Source of the DNA: Branchiostoma floridae
Taxonomy: Eukaryota > Chordata > Leptocardii > Amphioxiformes > Branchiostomatidae
Assembly: GCF_000003815.2 (NCBI RefSeq)
Contig: NC_049987.1
Span: forward strand, 20,966,187 to 21,030,186
DNA: 64,000 nucleotides
Direction of reading: 5' to 3'
Shown here: piece by piece, positions 21,888 to 35,700 of the stretch
Numbering within the stretch: position 1 is the first letter of the stretch
How the letters are laid out: each line of letters starts with the position of its first letter
Notes under the pieces: model-generated
The model's database searches: none
What the model saw: only the letters and a program-made list of their open reading frames with translations
Told to the model about the DNA's origin: nothing
Made by a program: the position numbers and the translations under genes

Positions 21888-24800
21888 CTTATTTTGCATG
21901 TGTTATAATAAAAGAAAACTACGAATACAAACGTTTTTCACAGCACCACATTACCTACAGGGCTCCCTACTGCCTGTTATTCAAAGTGAACATTGGAGGT
22001 GAGTGCTAGTGGTCCCACAGGGAAGTATCATAGCTCCTGTTCACTACTACAATATTCTTGTTCGTCTGTCGTACGCGAGAAGGATTAGTGACATGTTAGA
22101 TGACTAATTAGGTAAATCTTAAAAAAATTAGGTAAATATTTCAAATAAATCACAGGAAATTTGAAGTTCAACTTGTGGCATGTCTTTGTTCGTCCGATAG
22201 CCTGAGTGGGTCGCCATTTTGTAGTAACTTATAGATTAGACACAATACTAGTAAGATACGGTAACGTTACAGTTACATGATTGTAAGTACGAGTTAATCT
22301 TCTTGGCAATCTACAGAACCTGCTAGCTAACATTCTTGATTTCAACGGCCTTCCTGAATCACCCCTCTTGTACGAAACAAACAGCAGAAAAAACCATTAA
22401 GAAGACCCAGTAACGTCAATAACACAAAGTTTACTGAATGTATTTTTAGGTAACGTTTAATACCATTATGAAACGTACCAAACGTTTTGTAATAGAAATA
22501 ATTACCTACTAAACGCTTCAATTAATAACTTGTTGTACCAGAGTCGATTCCAAGTCACCGCGAGGGTTGCCATTGTTATTATTTACAAATGTTTTCAATT
22601 GTTTTCAATAAACTTATATGTCTAGGAGCTTTTATACTTAGGAAATATTTTGAATGCTATTTGAACTTTCTAAATATTTTCCCAGTGTGTGAAACCTTTG
22701 AAATATTCACGATGTGGAACAGAATACTTCTAACAGTTTGTAGATAATGGTAACAGCATTTTGCAATTATTTACCATTTTCTACCATTTTTTAAAAAGTA
22801 TTGGGTCAGTGGGCTAGGAAGAAAGCAATTTACATATCCTTGCAAAGTATGACTGGGTGTCATGTCAATGGCCTACCACAAAGGAGCCACCAGTGCCCTG
22901 CAGTGAAATCTTAAAAAAATATATACCAGGCAGACAAAAGGGGTTAACTTTTATGGGGCAATAAATCAATTCTACCATTCGGCAAGGTTTACCGTTATTT
23001 GTAAATATTTCTAAAAGTGAAAGAATCCTGTAGATGTTTGAAAATTATTGTAAATAAAGAGATTTTTGTGTGATCTCTTTCAATATGTTTACAAAGTAGT
23101 CAAAGGAATTCAATCAAATAGATTCAAAATTCCATATTATTTTTTTGGAAAAAATTATAACTGTTGGGGCTTAGATATTCTTTTACTCAAAATAATTGCA
23201 ACTTATTACAATTATTGTCCAAAAACCCTCGTGGTATCTCGGAATGGACTCTATCTTGGACTACCACTTGCAATTGCTTGTTGTTATGGTATTTGTCTTT
23301 ATCAGTTGTACTTTTTTCTTTTGAGTGTTGATATTAACGTTAGCTGTTTGCTTCAGTGCATCGCCTCGGCGTCCTGTACTTTCCTTTGTTGATCAATGCA
23401 AAAAAGTTACATGATAGTGATATGCTAAGTTACATTGTTAGGTGCTTAGTCAGTTCGGCCAGGGTAAAGTTTGACCGGATATGACGACACGGCTAAAGTA
23501 CCTGTTGCAACTACTAGGAACGTAACGTCACGTACAAATACTAAAGGCAGCAGCATTATAAACGTTCTAATTATAACAATAAAACTCCTCAGTTGATAGA
23601 ATTTTCAGTCATAACTTACATCTGACCTGCTTGTCACTTGTCCAGCTGTTCAACAGTTGGCTACATTTCCACCACGAAATGACATCAGATATTTTCTCAC
23701 TGTTCATCTGAATGTCAAAAGGTGTTTATGCGTAACAAAACTACGTCCTCACGGATTTGTCAAATGATGTTTATATGCATTTTGAGTTGCTTGTTATCAA
23801 TGTTGCTCATTGATTATACAAGTAAGGTCCTCATTTGCTGCATTACATCAGTTGGCCATGTTCATTATCAAAATAATTTGTTACATTAGTCGTTATATCA
23901 GCATAGAACGGTATTGTAAAATCTTCTCGTAACGGTGAATTATTCAAATGAGGACCTACACGTAGCTTGTTTTGCTTGATCTAGTAAGGTTCACCTGTGC
24001 TTAACTTACTAATGCCGCTAATAAAGCATTCCCGTCATATACCACTGTGGAATTATAGTATTCTATCACAAATCATGCAAATCACGTCTCCATCTGTATG
24101 CATAAGTAATATGCATCGATATTACTATATTTCTCAGTTACATATTTTCTCGTGCAAATTAGCGCCTGGTTTGCATGGTTAACATTTGATTATATCAATC
24201 ATTACTTAAGCCATCTACATACCAAAAATGGTGACGGTCATCCAACTTTATCATATAGATCTTGCCAGTTCCACCAGAGCCTGTCTGAAATGTTGCGCCG
24301 AATTATTTTGAGGTTCCTTTTCATAACTATCCAAGCAAAGGTCAGGCCCCAGCTGTTTTTTGACGTTTGCATGGATCGTGGCAAAGGGGCACGTGACACA
24401 GAGCTCACGCAACTTTTTCTATACATGTATACAAACTGTTACACATAGACATACAAACTGAGAGAATCATGAAATTAAAAAAAATTATTAAATGATTAGG
24501 CACAAATAACATTGACTCGATAAATGAAATCAACCAATTACACAAAAGTTACCTAACATACAAACAAAACAATATAAAGGCAGAACAAAAAACTATCAGT
24601 AATGTATAATTCATCCACATGAACAATGTGAAATCATTAAACCAGAACATGGACATGAACATATACAGCAATTATTACAAATAATAAACAAATCGGATAA
24701 ATGAATTTGAGTATGCGACAGCATGACGACAAAACATTTGCATATATGCTGAACCTCGCACGCAAAGCATACAATTTCAAGACTACATAAAGGACAAGCA

Positions 24801-24915
24801 AACGGGTCAACTATATCTCATCAGTCATTCAAGTAAACCGGCCTAAATAATATAAACTCGTGGCTTCGGGACTGAAATAAGTATTGGCATCAACGATGGT
24901 ATCCGACGGCGCAAT
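21888..24915. other. gene-poor AT-rich DNA, no gene recognised
   Basis: No reading frame shows a recognisable family or exon-like codon bias. The longest frame (about 23066-23392) is rich in Tyr, Cys, Ile and Leu, as expected from AT-rich random sequence. No RNA gene was seen. Confidence 0.5.
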
Positions 24916-25150
24916 GCGGTACGGTTGTGGAAATCAAGGCAAATCAAGGTGGGACCAATGTCATCCTCGTTAAGTTTGACAACGATCAAGTTAGCAAGAA
25001 AGCTATTGTATCCATTCAATACAGGTCGACACATTTTAAAAATAATGTAGCAATCTACATGCTCGAAGTGACCTACACCGTCGCGGCATCAATTCCCATT
25101 AATACTATGCTTGGCACGTACCATCCACAAGTGTCAAGGCAAAACACTTG
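24916..25150 (+). pseudogene. possible relic of a PIF1/Helitron-type helicase C-terminal segment
   Basis: A short open segment contains ILVKFDNDQVSKKA, followed at a plausible distance by IQYRSTHF and YMLEVTYTV. This resembles the region of PIF1/Helitron helicases that reads roughly 'ILVKFD..VG..A...PYR' before the last helicase motifs. The motifs beyond it are absent and no start or upstream helicase part is continuous with it. A chance resemblance is possible. Confidence 0.33.
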
Positions 25151-25481
25151 ATCATTTAGATTAATTTATCATGATCGTAGGTGAACTTTTCTTCAATTTC
25201 AAAATCTATACTTCATTTTCCCGTACAAAAAATATTTTTTGTTGATGACATTCCTTTGACTAATTTCTATCAAGAAATTTACCGTGAAACGTCAACGTCC
25301 AATACTTTTGTTTGCACTGCTTACCCTGATTAAATTATCGTTCTGACCTGTACGAAGTAATCATTAATATTCATAGGATAAATATAACTGAGGGCATTGA
25401 GAAATATTTTTTTTGCAAAATTTCTGATGAGCATTGCAAACATTGCAAAGTGAACTAAATATCAAAAAGTGTGATAATAAA

Positions 25482-25897
25482 AATGCATTGCCATGGCGAC
25501 GAAGTTATGGTTTATATACATATTGAATTATACATTTGCTGTTGTTGGTGTGTTTTAGCCTTTCCTCTGGCTCTGTTTACAGCGCGCGTCAAGTGCTAAC
25601 AAGGTCTACTAGATGGATAGGCTGTCGACCTCTGCCCTGCTATCCAGCAACTTTGACCTCTTCCAGACATCTTGGAATGTATGTCCTGATTCATGGGACA
25701 CTTAAACAATAGGACTGCGTCCTACCTCTCTCCACCAAACACGTCATTCTTTTTTAACATTGTGGGTTGCATCCCGCTCTTGAGCACCATTTCTCGGTTT
25801 TACGCGACGATAAGACGATAATTGCTGCGAGTACTTACGCCATCGATGAAAATGCATTGCTATGGCAACGGAGTTATGGTTTATATTTACTAAATTA
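25482..25897. repeat. pair of spaced direct repeats (about 48 bp)
   Basis: AAAATGCATTGCCATGGCGA...GGTTTATAT at about 25482-25530 recurs at 25848-25896 as AAAATGCATTGCTATGGCAA...GGTTTATAT, 366 bases apart, both ending near AAATTATAC. Non-coding DNA; function unknown. Confidence 0.7.
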
Positions 25898-26331
25898 TAC
25901 AAACTGCCAAGGGTTGATAGATTAATCTGTCACCGCTAACTTCCAGATGTTCTCTACTAATCTTCCCCTGGCTGACGGTATCACTTTTACTCTACTAGAC
26001 GAACCCCCTTTAGGGAACGGAAGAATGCAGACTAGCACGATGCAACTACGCACTCGCGGACTCACATGCCTGTCCAATTCTGGGAATTCCTGGCAAACTG
26101 TCGCACACTATACTACTAGGCGTCGCCGCTGAGGCCTAGCCAAAATGAAGTAAATATTGTAATAATCTATTTAGACTATTACAGTAAATATGTCTTGGCC
26201 TGCTTGCAACACAAAGGTAGCATAGTCTGGTTACCAAATACAACGTGGAAATTGTGAATAACAGAGCTGTCATTATCATCGTTCATCTTAATAAGTGAAG
26301 CTGTCACCGAGTTCAACCGCTAAAATAATTA

Positions 26332-26714
26332 TTAAACTGAAATATTCGTCAGCCGAGGCGATGTTTTCCCTTGTGCTGAGGGCCGCGCTCTGTCGGCAGC
26401 TGCAGCCTGATATTTATCTATCTCTGCCTTCAGCGCTAGATTTGGAACAAGTGTGAAGTCTGTCAGTTTCTGATTGGTTGAGGGAGAGGTCTGATTTCGG
26501 ATCAGCCAACCCTCAATCTCAGTCCTGTCATACGTGTATCCGTCGGATGCTGTGACGGGTTCCACCATGATGGATTTTGTGAAGGGGCAGATGAACCTAT
26601 GCGGGGGCTGGAACTGGAGGGCCTGATACTCGTGTGTCGTCTCGGTGAGAGTGGCGTAGCCCTGGTCGTCCATGTTCGGGGCACCAATGTCGGTAAGGTT
26701 GATTTGACTCGAAC
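26332..26714 (-). other. U-box exon (cytosolic C-terminus)
   Basis: The last exon encodes about 127 aa ending at TAA 26334-26332. The U-box core spans [43 protein letters not shown] and [11 protein letters not shown]. It keeps the family landmarks (CP.T..IM.EPV, DG.TYDR..I..W, TSP.TN, PN..L), as in UFD2/PUB and WDSUB1-type U-boxes. About 35 residues precede the core, including two Tyr in acidic context ([15 protein letters not shown]). The 35 residues after it contain no further domain. Confidence 0.9.
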
Positions 26715-29700
26715 CTGGAAACACATCGAGAATATCAACAACAAATTTAGAGTTTTAACATTCATTTATATTGTAATGTGTGAGATAAAGCCACACCCTA
26801 TGCCTTTATATGGTTAATTTTTAGTGCATACGTACCAGTGGTGTACTGTACATTCTGGTCATAGTCATTGCTATCTGGCTCGTCCCTTTGGGTGTTTCTA
26901 AGAGTAGAAAAATGAAAGCATCCTATAAATAGTGTCAAGGAATATGTTTTCTTGATCATATTTGATTTGTTCGCCTAGGATGCACATTATACTGATATAA
27001 ATGAAGGGATTTGAAGACATGCCATGCTACAGACTTCACACACACACATGTTCTTCAGCTGTGTAATTTTCGGGGTGCCATATTGTCAAGATACACAATC
27101 TAAGTTTTATTTTTAATTACCTCTGTGACAGTGCAGATGGATGCTTGCCAGATCGTGCAAAATATACGACGCATGCGACCATAATCACCAGGAACACCAG
27201 ACTGCCAACAACAATTCCCACCAATGGACCAGTTGCTAAACCACCTGAATCTATCAAACAAAGGTAGGAAAGACCTCAGTATTGTACCTCTACATTTTTC
27301 ATGACAGGTGTCGGTAATAGATGTAATGTATGTTGTTACTAGAAAAGTAAAAACCTAACTAAAACTGGCTCCAAGTACATATCTTACCAGGTGGCTTTGT
27401 CATCAAATCAAACGTGGTGGTTGTGACAAGGGAGGACGCGTCCTCCTTAGTCGTCGCTTCGTTCCTGTCCGTAGTGGTAGTGCGCACGTGTGTTAGATTT
27501 CCTTCAAGAAAATGTCAGAGTTAAATGCGTCACTTCCCTACAGGTAATGATTTTCAAAGGTTTAGAGGTTTCAAAGAAATGGATTATTCATGCAATGTAC
27601 ATGTATTGGAATCGCTGATACATGTATAAGTGATCATTGCTTCTGAACATCTGTCTTATCAATAACCAGTAACAGATCATGAATTAAATTACCTTGTATA
27701 CAGCTTGGTGAAAACGAAATATCGTCAACAGCCACTGCACCCTCAAGACTAAGATCAAGGGAAACTGACAGCGAAACCTGGAGGTGAAAATGTGTAAATG
27801 TAAAGACAAACTGTAAAGTATGTTGCCACTATGACGCCACTGTTTCATTCTCATAGGAGGTTTCCGACATGCAGCAAATCCGCCTTGTCAAAACCGTGAA
27901 TACTTGCTTACCGTGAATACTAAGAAAGGTCCTCTCAACATCACATTGGCAAACGTCCAGGCGGGTGTCTCCTCCCTTGGCTTTACCCAAACCTGCTGCA
28001 TCAGTCCTGTGTTTGCTTCCATCATGACGACTGAGATGTTGCTGGCACTTCTTCCCGAGAAATGGTAATAGAAGCGCAGCTGAAATTAGAGGAAAACAGA
28101 ACACACTTGTCAAACATATTTCTGGTCAAGACTATATGACAAAACATGTCTCATGATGGGGACAGGGTGGATATGGAAATTACCAAGGGCACATCATATT
28201 TCGTAATCTATTGACTACCTCCTAGAAAGATGTTCTCGGATGCTGTAATATCAGACATGATGCTGCGAATCCAGTTCAAATGTAACATTACGTACACTGC
28301 AATCAACACTTTGTCCCAGCTGAATAGTGCTCTTCAGTTTGGCTCTCCGTGTGTTCGTGGGTCCAGGCGAGGCGTTAATGACAAAGACGTAGTAACCTGG
28401 AAAGTGGAATGTGCAGATGAACATTAGAAAAGGATCATTAATCTTTCGATCGGCAATTACTTGACATTCTTCTACACAGAGTCTCGTCTGTGATCTATAC
28501 AATATAAATTCTATCATAGGGCGGATTTGGCTTAACTACTTTAAAGATTCCACGATCATGGGCGTGTCATCTAACTGGTACTCAGCCAATAAGAGATTCG
28601 CTTAAACATTTTCTTAAGGTAAGATGATTCTCTGATTGGCTAACACTTGTTACGATGCCAAGCCTACAGTTGAGGAAACCTTAGCCGGTTAAGCAGAGCC
28701 TATATTGTGTTTTTTTGTATGACAGTTGGCGAGGCTCCGTGTATACATATACGTATATAAGACAATGTTATTTGGCCTAGGCTTACAAATTTGGCTGAGT
28801 ACGTTTACAGTCGTTTGTATCTGGTGGAATCTTGTATGGTGATGTGTTGTATTTTCTTTTTCTGTCGTTCTATATTCAAAATTGACAAAGCATTGGCAAT
28901 CAATTACACTTCTGAATTGTATTGATCATTACAATAGCCCAATACAGTGAAAACATGAAAACAACGACTGGACAAGGACACTTAACATTATGACACAGCC
29001 TGCACATGTCTGTTTTTGCGAGATAGTGAAGCTTATCGGTGTCATTACCGATAAAGCTGTCAAAGGTGTGGTCTGTCACAGGCAGCTGTTGTCCCTGTAC
29101 ATCTGCACCTCTTGCTCGAGTAAAGTCTGCGCTATCCTCCCGGTTTTGTTGCCAGGAACACAAATCCGTCTCGAAGTCGCACCTACCCAAAACTGTGAGT
29201 TGAAATGGAGTGACAGACATATCACATAAGTATCTCATCTCCAATAGATCTGATATGCTACGAGGAGGTACCATGCTCTCCGCATCTAAACCCAAGAAAA
29301 TTTTCAACTTCATTGGGATAGGACGTGTTCATACGGTAACAGGCTGTTTCGCAACAATGACAGTTCGCAACAGCCAGTTCGCAACAAGGCAAGTCTTTTC
29401 GCAACAAGGCATAGGTCTTTTCGCAACAAGGCATAGGTCTTTTCGCAACAAAGTACAAGTCGTTTCGCAACATTTGGATGTTAACAATCTTGATAGCCTA
29501 ATAGTGTTAGAAATCGTATTATTAACGTACCACCCGACGTATGAAACTGTACCACCCGGTCATCGGGCTCTCATCGGGTAAATGGTCGAGTACCACAATC
29601 ATGGCATACGCTTAGCAGATCCGCGCATTGAAATAAATATATTTTTAATCCCCTTCCCCTACGGTTTCAGGCGAACTTGCGAACTAATATTCGCAGCGAA

Positions 29701-32700
29701 ATTCCCCGCCAGACGAAGTTGACTCAGGCCGGCGGCGGACTAACACCCGCGCGCCGCCGTAACTCGGGCGCCGCCCGGCGTATGAAAATATCATCGGGCT
29801 CTCATCGGGTAAATGGTCGGGTACCACAATCCATACGCTTAGCAGATCCGCGCATTGAAATAAATATATATATTTTTAATCTCAGGCCCTACGGTCCCTG
29901 TGCACGCCGCGTATACAACTGTACCGCCCGGCGTATGAAAATCATCGGGCTGTCAGGTCCATGCGGTCCAATGGTCCATGCGGCACCATGTTCCCATGCC
30001 GCCGGGGTCGTCTTTCGCACCCAGTAAGATTTTTACGTTAATAATACGATTTCTAACACTATTAGGCTATCAAGATTGATAACATTCAAATGTTGCGAAA
30101 CGACTTGTACTTTGTTGCGAAAAGACCTAAACCTTGTTGCGAAAAGACTTGCCTTGTTGCGAACTGGCTGTTGCGAACGAACTGGCATTGTTGCGAAACA
30201 ACCTGTAACCGTTTATACGCTACACAACTGCAACAAAGGAAATTAAGTAGAAACTATTTTGCTAAGAAAGGAACATTAGTGGAGGAAGTAGGTCTACGGT
30301 ACATTTGGGAAGTTATGCCAAAAATCTGCAAGATATCAAAGAATATAATGTAACGTTACTGTCGTCACAGTTTGTCTCGTCTGATCCATCCGCACAGTTC
30401 CAGGTGAAGTCACACCTGGACTCCCCCGGTACACAGCCGCCGATGCCACAGGTGAAAACTGGGCCTCCGTTAGTCTCACAACTGTCATTGGCTGGGGAAT
30501 TTACAATAGTAACGATAGAGCATGTGATATGTAACTGAGAAAGAGAATGATATTGACAGATAAAAACCATGCAGATAAAGATTTATTTTGCAATAATTAA
30601 TGAGGAACAACTAATACAATAAGTCCTTACAGAGCCATAACAAATCAGGATACAAACGAGGAGTACATAAACTGATAAAATAAAAATGCATATCATATAA
30701 GATGTCATAAAGTAGTAACATTACTAATAGGTATATTTATAGTCATAGTTATCAACTTACCCAGTACACAGTCATCAGACAGGGAGACGTCATCGAGGCC
30801 GATGTCGCCAATATGTGACGAGCCTACCTCTCCCTCTATGTAGATCTGAGGGACCGGAAAGAAGGAATCCATGTCACAGATAACTTCTATTTTGAAATTA
30901 TTACAATCTTGGCAAATAATATAAAGGCACCGTGACTTGCCTGGAAGTTTTTGTCTGACGACAGCGGTACCACGCCCCTGTGCCAGTTGTTTCCCTGTTC
31001 CCCACGGAGCTCCCAAACTTTCCGACTTCCATGTGACGTGGTGAGGAAGACTCGCAGGTATCCGGCATCTCGCCCGTAAATGTGGTAGTAGAAACGTACC
31101 TGTCAAAACAGCAGTCATCACTCGGTGGTAAAATGCTGGTAGCAAGAATAACATCTTCGTGCTTATTGGGTGGGCCGACTACTCTCTCTTGGCAGCCAGG
31201 GGCTGAATTGGGAGGAGCGAGCTGCCATTCGGCGCCACTCAGGTGACCTCAGTAATTGCCCCAGGTGCGGCCAAGGGTTTGAACCACTTACATCGGTAAG
31301 GTCCCATACTCTTTTCGATAAGTGTGGTGGGTTCTTTAACGTGCGTAGGGTGTGGCTCTCCCAAACACGGGACCTCCATTTAACGTCCTATCCTAAGGAC
31401 AGCCCTAGCCGAAGCTAGATACTCCTTTTCACCTGAGCAAAGTTAGGAGAAATTCGTGTAAAGTGCCTTTCCCAAGGGCACAAGATCTGTGACATGGCAG
31501 GATTCTAACTCGAGACCTCTCGATCGCGAGCCAAACACGCTGCCACTGCGCCACGTGACCTCGTGCTGTGTTAACACTGAGTAAATGAGAGTTTTTATTC
31601 ACTACAGCACAGGCATGTCAGAGCCCGTAAATTTATCATTCAACCAACAAAACATGTTGTGACATGAAGCTCACCTTGCAGCTCGAACTTGGACGAAAAG
31701 TGTGCGGGTACGCCAGGAGAGCTTTATCTCTGTGACCGCTGTCAGAAGCCTCCAGATACAGGTAGTAGCTACCTGTAAAAGATCCACACCAATTGCTGTT
31801 ATGACGATTAGGATAATCGTTTTCATGAAATGGGTAATAGTACGAATGTAGTCAAAAACATCACGAAAGTTGTGTTGAATATAAGGATTTTGTTTGATTT
31901 TGTTGTAATGATACATGGCTTAAACAAGCTTCAACCTGCGTTTGGACGATGAGCGAACAGCCAACATTATGTGGTGCGTTTTGATTGAATACAAATAGAA
32001 AAAGAAGTAGAATGATGAAGACTTACTTGTGCTTCCAAGATGGTCCGCTGTAGGGCCAGTGTTGGAGGTTGGAGTTGAACCGGAGTGACGAATCCAGTCT
32101 GCGTCATCCTGGTCTGGCTGGATCCAGTCACACAGGCCGTGCTGAAAGTCACACCGACCTGGGTAGGAGGCTGTGATACGAAAAAGATAGCAACCACTGT
32201 TAGGTATCCGACCTTGAACGACGTTGCTTTGCCTTCAATATGTCACTCCATTTCGGGTTTTCGGGAAAAAAACGGGATACAAAGTATGATTTTAGATAGA
32301 ATCTGTTACAAACAAGGAACAGAAACAAGGCAAGGACATTACAAGCCCATTATTAGATACAGTCAATATCTTTGATATGGCGGTTTGCTTTGGGAATGAT
32401 AGAGATGTTGGGTACAGATATTTTCCATGATGAAGACATCTATTGTTGTTTACGTCTGCTATTCATAGCTCACCACATTGCTGCTCATCAGTCTGGTCCC
32501 CGCAGTCATCAGTGAAGTCACACCACCTGTCCCTGGGAACACACTGGCCATTCAGACACTCATTGTGTACTGTCGGGCAGAATGGTCGAAATCCTGTATA
32601 CATGTATGATATGGCACAATGTAGTTAAATAGTTTCAATTCCTAGTTACATACAACAAATCAGATCATGCAGTACTGGATACCTTACGAAGACGTTACCT

Positions 32701-35700
32701 ATGAGGCGAAAGCTTTTGCAGGTCACAGATGGGACAGAACTACTGTGCATCACAGACGAATATAATGTCAAATAGAACAGAAATATTCCCAAAGATGTAA
32801 TTTCTATTAATCAATCAATCAATCAATCAATCAATCAGATGGTTTATTGGTAAAACAAGGGTCTAGCAGCCAGAGGCTGAATTGTGTCTTGTTGTACATA
32901 ACGTTGTTTTTTTCATCGATTTGAGAATTACTCTCACCTGAACATTCCACAGACACATCCATGCTGTGTGTGCAGGTCCCAGTCTGCCCCCACACCGATC
33001 TGTCACAGTCTGCAAGTTCTTCCTCCTCCCCGGTACACACAACGTCGCTCAGCCATATCGGTGTAGCGGGCTGTCCGGGGAATCTGGTCCCGGACGACAC
33101 GGCTTGTTTGTAGCCGCCTTGTCGGCAGGTTATTGACGCGCTCTGTTCCGTCCAGCCGCTGTTACAGACCGTGCCCCACGCACCATTGTGGAAAATCTCT
33201 ACCCGACCCTCGTTAGGAGTTGTGCCGTCTTCAAGGCGCACACTGCCTTCCTCTGATATAGAAAATAGAGATATTAGTACCCAGGATATGTATGTTCTGG
33301 CCTTTGTTGAGATTTCAATTGGGCAGAATAGGCGAGTCTGCAGGTAGACGTCGCGATTGGAGTCTATGTCGTGAGGACAACAGGACCCCTGATCGGGATC
33401 TCTACCGGCGCGGCAGCGATGCCAATGGTACTGGCAGAGATCGACTCCAATGTCGGACTCTACAGCGGGCGATCAGGCAGAATTGGCGATAGAACGGCTA
33501 ATTCTGCCAGATCACGATCTCTGCCCTAACAAATACGTCGCTAATATGTATCTACAAGCTTGCGTGCGTTATGAGAAGGCCGAATGTCTCACCTATACGT
33601 TCACAGCCTGGTGAGAAGGAGATGTCGTCGATGGCGATGTCGCCTTGGTAGCTGCCAATCTCTCCCTCTATGACAACCTGCGGGATAAAGTGGACTGCAT
33701 GTTATGGCTCAAATGAGATGCAGCTGACTTTGGTGACGGTTTACATTTGCATTGAATGAATGGATTATTTACATCGAGTGACACACAACAACATACAGTG
33801 GCAGCCTATTTCGGCTGAATTGCAGTGTACTTTACAACTAAAATGAATAGCAATCAAAATGTATAAATGAAAACATTACAAAACTTACAGTAACTACTTT
33901 TAAAATAATCTGCATATACATCCAAAGCTTATTGACGCCTCTAGTACTTTGAGTTGTTGAGCATGTCGACAAGGTAAGGTAGTGTGGTCTTCCTGTACCT
34001 AGCAGTTCTACATTCATCGGTATTGTACATGTGTTATCTGGTGTTTGGACATGAGGTACGTTTCTGTCCTGTAGTCTTACAGGGTTTGGCGGCAGCCATT
34101 TTGAGGAGGACGAATAGCTTAGCAAAAAATTACCAAACTTTGCACAGAGTTCAGGCCCTCTGTTGCACAGAGACGGAAGAGACAATTGGTCTAAAGCCAT
34201 GTCGTAACTAACAAAGGTAGGACCAAGAATTATGCTGCAATCTCTTTTTTGTACGTTCTGTATGACCATAGATTGGGCACTAGTGATACTTGATACTTGC
34301 AAACTAAATTTGTAACACTTAACATAGTCAAGACGTAACACGAAATCAACAAATCTTCCGTAGTAAGTTACATACAGTTACTGTTCATGATATTTCAAAT
34401 TGTATGAATGTTTAAGGAAAACGTCACACAGAATACGCCATTAATGTACCTGGAAGACGGCTGTCCTGAAACTGGTGAGGTTCACTTCAACCTCCACCCA
34501 TCTGTCCCCGACCTGGCCTTGCTGTTCCCATACTACCTGCGGTGTGTCGTTTCCTAATGTCTGGAGGAGAACTCGCAGTGCGCCGATGTGATATCCGAAC
34601 ATGTGGTAGAAGAATGTTACCTGTTGCAAAGAAGGCCGAAAACTTAGAGAGCAATCTACGACTAGTCTGTATAGACATATGTAATATGGCCCTCGTCAGT
34701 CAACGCTGACTATGACTAGTGTACAAAATTCAGTGATATTCAGAACATTAAATTCAGTAATATCTATTCCTAGGGGGGGGGGGAGGTATTGATATCTCAA
34801 TAACTTGTTGTGTGGTGTGTGGTCATTTCTTAACAGTCTCTATGGTTTCTTCTTAACGCATTCATTGTTTACTGACTAAAAACGATGACTTTATTTCAAA
34901 ACCTAATTATACTATATCTCATTTAGTGTTTGAGGTGAAATTACGTTACACAATGAATAATAATGAATCTTCTTACCGTGCAGCTGTCTGTGAGTGAGGG
35001 TAGGATGTACGGGCTAATGATGTGTGCCACATCTCCGCGCTGTTGTGGGTCGGAAGCTTCAGTATAGAGGTAGTGACCGTTATCTGAAACTGACAAGATT
35101 TACATCCCAAGAAAATGAATATCTCTCCCCTTGGAAAATCTAGACCTTACCGGGCAGCCTGTGTAAAGTCTCCAATTCATCATGTGTAAATGTGATATAT
35201 TTCGTAAGGATACGATTTATGTTGACATAACTAGTGTTATGTCAGAATACAGCTTGTCGAAGTCTCCAGTTGCCAGTTGTATATGACCGCTAGTCTCTAC
35301 CAGACCTGGCCGAATAGTAATAGGGGACTTTGACCAAGTTAGGAATGAAAGCCTAGTAGGAGATAAATTGCCTAAGAGTATGAGTGAATTGTCCGGCTGA
35401 TAGCTGAATAGACTTCAACAGACTGACTGAAATCCCATGGCAAAGTATTTGGCCAAATTCTTCTCTTTTGTCATCCAGTTGACACGTCTGCTTAGAGACT
35501 ATGTAACAGCGACGTGATAATTTATTGAGTCTAGACCTACCATAGATGCTTTGCTCTTTTTAAAAACCATTGGTAACGTGATTAGTCTAGATCGGCTTGT
35601 GTAATGTCACAGAACGACACTTACCGTTGCCTTTAGTGTGATCATAAGGTGGACCTGTGAAGCCAGACGGCGTTTCCCCACTGTGAAGCGTCCAGTCAAA

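Noticed and set aside
23066-23392. 108-codon plus frame rich in Tyr, Cys and Leu
   Set aside because: AT-rich region, no recognisable domain, no exon borders or conserved motif; most likely chance.
24238-24426. GSGGTGK sequence on the minus strand resembling a Walker A motif
   Set aside because: The Ser/Thr after Lys is Ile, other helicase motifs are absent, the frame is broken by stops, and the possible helicase relic nearby is on the opposite strand.
25947-26132. Short plus-strand frame downstream of the U-box gene
   Set aside because: No similarity to any family, no splice or promoter context, 61 codons in AT-rich DNA.
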